Assembly: GCA_964431205.1 (NCBI GenBank)
Contig: CAYSIX010000073.1
Span: 1 to 17,233 of the forward strand
Direction of reading: 5' to 3'
From: CAYSIX01 sp964431205
GTDB taxonomy: Bacteria; Planctomycetota; Phycisphaerae; Phycisphaerales; Phycisphaeraceae
Length of the DNA: 17,233 nt
Every line of letters begins with the position of its first letter. The stretch's first letter is position 1. Positions 13,842 through 17,233 of the stretch are shown piece by piece. The position numbers and the translations under genes are program-made. The notes under the pieces are model-generated. The model saw only the letters and a program-made list of their open reading frames with translations. It had not been told where the DNA came from and did no database searches.

Positions 13842-15092
13842 TCACGTCGTGTAGTCCGCATTGATGCGGATGTAGTCCCGCGACAGGTCGCAGCCGAGCC
13901 ACTCGGCTTCGCCGTCGCCCAGGCCCAAATCGATCACGAAGCGCACCTGCTCCATGGTCATCTGTTTCTCGAGGCGGCGTTGCCGGGCGTCGGCCTTGCC
14001 CGGCTCGGGCTGCGCCAGCTCGCCGCGGACCAGCACGTCCACCTCGCCGATGCTGATCGACAGCCGGGCCGGATCGACCTTCGCGCCGCTGCGTCCGACA
14101 GCCATGACCAGCCGGCCCCAGTTCGGGTCCCCGCCGTGCACCGCCGTCTTGACCAACGGGCTGCCGACGACGGTGCGGCCCACGCGGTCGGCGTCCAGCT
14201 CGCTCGCCGCCCCCCGCACCCGCACGCGGAACAGCCGCGTCACGCCCTCGCCGTCGCGGACGATCTGGTACGCCAGGTCGGCGCACAGCTCGGTGAGGGT
14301 GTCGCGGAACACTTCGAAGTCCGGCCCCGGCTGAGTGATCGCGTCGTGGCCCGCCAACCCGCTGGCCAGCACGATCGCCATGTCCGACGTGCTCGTGTCC
14401 TGGTCGATGCTGATGCGGTTGAACGTGCGGTCCGCGGCGTGGCCCATGGCGTCGCGGAGCATGGCCGGCTCGATCGCCGCATCCGTGGTGAGGAACGCCA
14501 GCATCGTCGCCATGTTCGGGGCGATCATCCCGCTGCCCTTGGTGATCCCGCCGAGGCGGACCGTCGCCTCGCCGATCGGCACGGATCGCGTCGCCAGCTT
14601 CGACGCCAGGTCGGTCGTCAGAATCGCCCGGGCGGCGTCGGTGTCGGCGCGTTCGCCGGCGGCGAGCGTCGGCCACAGCGCCGCGACGCCCGCCTCGATC
14701 TTCTCGATCGGCAGCGGCCGGCCGATCACCCCCGTCGAGGCCGGCACGACCCGCCGCGGGTTCGGGCTCGGCCCACCCAGGCGCTCGGCCACGGCCCGAC
14801 ACATCGTCTGCGCGTCGTGCACCCCGCGCTCGCCGGTCATCACGTTCGAGCACCCGCTGTTGCACACGATCGCCTGCGCCACGCCCCGGCGCAGGTGCCG
14901 TCGCGCCACGATCACCGGGGCGCCCGGCACTCGGTTGCGCGTGAACACGCCGGCGGCGTGGCACGGCTGATCGGCGACGATCAACGCCAGGTCCGGCGCG
15001 CCCGACTCCTTGATCCCGCACGTCCCGCCGGCGGCGCGGAACCCGCGCGGCCACGTCACGCCCCGCTTGTGCCCCGACCCTGACTTCGACAT
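13842..15092 (-). CDS. argJ: Glutamate N-acetyltransferase/amino-acid N-acetyltransferase
   Basis: This 416-residue ArgJ transfers the acetyl group from N-acetylornithine to glutamate in the cyclic arginine pathway; bifunctional forms also use acetyl-CoA. The self-cleavage site is GGITKGSGMIAPNMATML (residues 181-198), with nucleophile Thr196 following Ala195, which predicts alpha and beta chains. Other family blocks are IVCNSGCSNVMTG (75-87), VPASTGVIGRPLP (116-128), FNRISIDQDTSTSD (224-237), HGGDPNWGRLVMAVGRSG (319-336) and the C-terminal RDYIRINADYTT. Length is typical. The ATG at 15092 has no SD, but TACAAC ends seven bases upstream, as in hyuA and vapB. No other arg genes are in the window. 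It is divergent from znuA across 71 nt. Confidence 0.95.
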   Translation of the reverse strand: MSKSGSGHKRGVTWPRGFRAAGGTCGIKESGAPDLALIVADQPCHAAGVFTRNRVPGAPVIVARRHLRRGVAQAIVCNSGCSNVMTGERGVHDAQTMCRAVAERLGGPSPNPRRVVPASTGVIGRPLPIEKIEAGVAALWPTLAAGERADTDAARAILTTDLASKLATRSVPIGEATVRLGGITKGSGMIAPNMATMLAFLTTDAAIEPAMLRDAMGHAADRTFNRISIDQDTSTSDMAIVLASGLAGHDAITQPGPDFEVFRDTLTELCADLAYQIVRDGEGVTRLFRVRVRGAASELDADRVGRTVVGSPLVKTAVHGGDPNWGRLVMAVGRSGAKVDPARLSISIGEVDVLVRGELAQPEPGKADARQRRLEKQMTMEQVRFVIDLGLGDGEAEWLGCDLSRDYIRINADYTT

Positions 15093-15099
15093 GGCCGAC

Positions 15100-15105
15100 G
15101 TTGTA
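15100..15105 (-). promoter_or_regulatory. -10-like element 7 nt upstream of argJ (leaderless candidate)
   Basis: TACAAC on the minus strand (4/6) is followed by seven bases and the argJ ATG. A CTGCCA hexamer (15124-15129, 4/6 to the -35 consensus) lies 18 bp upstream. No SD is present. Confidence 0.35.
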
Positions 15106-15163
15106 GCCGATTTTCCGGATTCATGGCAGAATGCCGTTGGACGAGGCTTTCGCGGAGACCAGC

Positions 15164-16258
15164 ATGAAGTTTCAACGTGATCGAATCGTGCGCGTCGCCG
15201 GCTGGTTCGCACCCGTCGCCATGCTGCTCGGGCTGTCGGTGGGCGTGAGCGGTTGCGGGCAGCAGCCCGAGGCGGATGATGGGGAGCTGCACGTGGTGGC
15301 GAGCATCGCGCCGCTGGCGAGCCTGTGCGAGCAGGTCGTCGGTGAGGCGGGCCGGGTGACGGTGCTCCTGCCGCCGGGGGCGACGCCGCACGGCTTCGAG
15401 GTGCGGCCGGACCGCATGCGTGAGCTGGCCCGGGCCGACGTGCTGGTGGTCGTCGGGCTGGGGCTGGACCGCTGGGCCGAGCAAGCCGCCGCCGCGACCG
15501 GCCGACGCGTCGAGGTCCTGCACATGGCCGAGCTGGTCGGCATCGAGGCCGACCACGACCACCACGACGATCACGATCACGATCACGGCCACGCAAACGA
15601 CCACGCGCATGACCACGATCACGCGCACGAGGACGAAGCGGACGCCCACGATCACCACGACCACGGGCACGACGCCGATCACGCCGACGACACCGATCCC
15701 GACCACCGTGGGCACGACCACGGCCCGATCGACCCGCACCTGTGGCTCGACCCCGAGCTGGCCCGCAAGTTCGTGCTCGCCCTGCCCGAGCACCTGGCCG
15801 AACACGCGCCCGACTCGCCGGACGCGCTCCGCGCGCGGGCGAGCCGGGTCGCCGACTCGATCGGGGTGATCCAGGACGAGTACGGCCCGAAGCTGGCGGC
15901 GCTGTCGAACAAGCGGCTGGTGACGTTCCACAACGCGTTCGATCGCCTGGCCGAGCGCTTCGGCCTGGAAGTGGTGGCGCACCTGGCGGAGGTGGAGCTG
16001 GCGCCGGGCGGGGAGGTGCCGCCGCGACGGCTGGCCGACGTGACCGCGCGGGTGCGCGAGCACGGCCTGAAGGTGCTGTACGCCGAGCCGCAGTTCCCCG
16101 ACGCGGCGGTGACGGCGATCGCCAGCGAGACGGGCGTGCGCGTGCTGCGGCTGGACCCGCTGGGCGACCTGGGCGACTCGTACGAGGAGCCGGGCTACCA
16201 GCAGATGCTGCGCAGGAACCTGCAGACGCTGCTGGAGGGCCAGTCGCTGGGCGAGTGA
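15164..16258 (+). CDS. znuA: Zinc ABC transporter substrate-binding lipoprotein (ZnuA/TroA family)
   Basis: This 364-residue lipoprotein has a signal ending VSGC, so Cys31 would be lipidated. It captures zinc (possibly manganese) outside the membrane and delivers it to an ABC permease. Predicted metal ligands are His76 in ATPHGFEV, His192 in DPHLWLDP, His256 in VTFHNAFDRLAERFG and Asp331 in RLDPLGDLG. Between the first two lies a His/Asp-rich loop at residues 130-187 with about 21 histidines, typical of high-affinity zinc binders and unusually long here. ATG 15164 is preferred over ATG 15131 because GGAG (15154-15157) lies six bases upstream and the signal peptide then starts correctly. The ATPase gene follows 82 nt later. 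Zinc rather than manganese is inferred from the His loop. Confidence 0.92.
   Translation: MKFQRDRIVRVAGWFAPVAMLLGLSVGVSGCGQQPEADDGELHVVASIAPLASLCEQVVGEAGRVTVLLPPGATPHGFEVRPDRMRELARADVLVVVGLGLDRWAEQAAAATGRRVEVLHMAELVGIEADHDHHDDHDHDHGHANDHAHDHDHAHEDEADAHDHHDHGHDADHADDTDPDHRGHDHGPIDPHLWLDPELARKFVLALPEHLAEHAPDSPDALRARASRVADSIGVIQDEYGPKLAALSNKRLVTFHNAFDRLAERFGLEVVAHLAEVELAPGGEVPPRRLADVTARVREHGLKVLYAEPQFPDAAVTAIASETGVRVLRLDPLGDLGDSYEEPGYQQMLRRNLQTLLEGQSLGE
15551..15724 (+). repeat. Low-complexity His/Asp codon tract in znuA
   Basis: The tract is dominated by CAC/CAT and GAC/GAT codons, including GATCACGATCACGATCACG-type direct repeats. It encodes the zinc-binding loop. Such tracts can change length by slippage. 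Confidence 0.75.
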
Positions 16259-16277
16259 GGCGGCCGCCCGCGCCGGC

Positions 16278-16283
16278 TATGAT
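16278..16283 (+). promoter_or_regulatory. Possible internal -10 element before znuC
   Basis: TATGAT (5/6 to the -10 consensus) lies in the znuA-znuC space, 57 bases before the znuC ATG. No -35 is evident. It could give extra transcription of the ATPase. Confidence 0.2.
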
Positions 16284-16340
16284 GCGCCAGGCGTACGGAC
16301 GTGGTCCCCCGCCCCGGACGACCTCTCGTTGCGATTCCGC

Positions 16341-17219
16341 ATGCCCGATGCTCCCGACAATCCGCCGCCCGCGACGCGTCACCGCTGCGACCACGGCTCG
16401 CTCGCCGAGCATCGACCCGAACGCGACGCGATCTGCCTCGAGCACGTCACGTTCCGATACCCCGACAGCGGCGGACGGATGGCCGGCAACGGCCGCGAGG
16501 GCGGCACGCTCGCCCTGCGCGACGTGACCCTGCACGTCGAACGCGGCTGCAACCTCGGCATCATCGGGCCCAACGGCGGGGGCAAGACCACGCTGCTCAA
16601 GCTCATGCTCGGCCTGCTCGACGGCTACGAGGGCTCGATCCGCGTCGCCGGCCTCACCCCGCGCGAGGCCACCCGCCGCGGCGACATCGTCGGCTACGTC
16701 CCCCAGCGCAGCGAGGCCGAGTGGCGCTTCCCCGTCAGCGCCCGCCAGGTCGTGCGCATGGGCCTGGTCGGGCGGACCGGCCTGTGGCATCGCTTCCGCC
16801 GCGAGGACCTCGATTACGCCGACGCCATGATGGAGCGCGTCGGCGTCGCGCCCCTGGCCGACCGGCCGATCGGGCGCCTCTCCGGCGGTCAGCAGCAGCG
16901 CCTGTTCATCGCCCGCGCCTTGGCGCCGCGGCCGCAGATCCTCATCCTCGACGAGCCGCTGGTCGGCATCGACGAGGCCGGCCAGCACCGCTTCGCCCAG
17001 CTCATCCACGACCTGCACGAGTCGCTGAACCTGACCGTCATCATCGTCAGCCACGACCTGCAGGCGATCGCCGCGGGCTGCAACCGGGTCGCGTGTCTGA
17101 AGCAGACGATTCACTTCCATGACGCGCCCCAGGGCCTGACGCCGCGGGTCCTGGCCGAGGTGTTCGAGCACGAGATCGCGACGGTGCGCGGCTTCGCCGG
17201 GGCGGACCCCGGTGGGTGA
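16341..17219 (+). CDS. znuC: Zinc/metal ABC transporter ATP-binding protein (ZnuC-type)
   Basis: This 292-residue ABC ATPase has Walker A GPNGGGKTTLL (76-86), a Q-loop in YVPQRSEAEWRFPVSARQVV (119-138), the signature LSGGQQQRLFIARAL (180-194), Walker B ILILDEPLVGID (200-211) and the H-loop SHDL (237-240). The Q-loop context and the position after znuA indicate the zinc/manganese importer group that powers uptake. An N-terminal extension of about 30 residues before AICLEHVTFRYP is longer than usual, so the real start could be later, although no later in-frame ATG precedes the domain. TTG 16329 is another option. No SD is visible. The permease is not in the window and probably begins just beyond the right edge. 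Confidence 0.88.
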   Translation: MPDAPDNPPPATRHRCDHGSLAEHRPERDAICLEHVTFRYPDSGGRMAGNGREGGTLALRDVTLHVERGCNLGIIGPNGGGKTTLLKLMLGLLDGYEGSIRVAGLTPREATRRGDIVGYVPQRSEAEWRFPVSARQVVRMGLVGRTGLWHRFRREDLDYADAMMERVGVAPLADRPIGRLSGGQQQRLFIARALAPRPQILILDEPLVGIDEAGQHRFAQLIHDLHESLNLTVIIVSHDLQAIAAGCNRVACLKQTIHFHDAPQGLTPRVLAEVFEHEIATVRGFAGADPGG

Positions 17220-17233
17220 CGTGCCGATTGAGC

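Noticed and set aside
15551..15724. Short direct repeats that might suggest a CRISPR-like or tandem array
   Set aside because: The repeats are in frame His/Asp codons of znuA, with no spacer pattern.
13842..17171. A single minus-strand frame of about 1100 codons joining argJ to sequence opposite znuA/znuC
   Set aside because: Only the argJ part has family motifs. The rest is antisense to znuA and znuC and is low-complexity. ArgJ starts at 15092.
17221..17233. GTG start of a possible ZnuB permease at the right edge
   Set aside because: Only four codons are visible, so no family can be supported.

Overview
This is a GC-rich, gene-dense bacterial window that looks like part of a scaffolded draft or metagenome assembly, because it contains two 10-N gaps (787-796 and 6433-6442). 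The gene content suggests Planctomycetota, possibly Phycisphaerae-like. It includes a mini Hc1/histone-H1-like protein, a FabZ-like dehydratase ending in GQITGMPI, paired Gfo/Idh/MocA oxidoreductases, a DUF4380-type lipoprotein and two secreted proteases with PEP-CTERM sorting tails. The lineage is an inference from family content; no rRNA gene is present.

Layout. The plus strand (1-5254) carries the Hc1-like protein, the FabZ-like hot-dog protein with an 8-bp hairpin right after its stop, two consecutive Gfo/Idh/MocA oxidoreductases (probable operon), a SIMPL/DUF541 periplasmic protein and a fructosamine-kinase/APH-fold kinase. After a convergent intergenic hairpin, the minus strand (5403-15092) carries, in its own transcription order: argJ; a vapBC-type toxin-antitoxin pair; two paralogous trypsin-fold PEP-CTERM proteases, each with its own leader; hyuA and hyuB (14-nt overlap); a tRNA-Leu(UAA) whose first ten bases hold the hyuB stop codon; and a DUF4380-like lipoprotein whose start is lost in the second gap. 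The plus strand resumes divergently from argJ with a zinc-uptake pair: a ZnuA-type lipoprotein with a long His/Asp loop, and a ZnuC-type ATPase. The permease would be expected just past the right edge.

How the genes work together. The clearest functional units are zinc import (znuA, znuC), ATP-dependent cleavage of a cyclic amide or related substrate (hyuAB), acetyl-cycle arginine biosynthesis (argJ), sugar-derivative redox (the two oxidoreductases) and cell-surface proteolysis (the protease pair). None of these is a novel system in itself.

The most unusual observations are three. First, the tRNA-Leu(UAA) has Leu-like D and T arms but only a 5-nt variable loop, and it overlaps hyuB. Second, hyuA, argJ and vapB lack Shine-Dalgarno sequences but each has a -10-like hexamer exactly 7 nt before its ATG, as expected for leaderless mRNAs. 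Third, the tandem PEP-CTERM proteases keep the catalytic triad but not the trypsin-type S1 aspartate. Two assembly gaps limit what can be said about the FabZ-like gene and the lipoprotein N-terminus.
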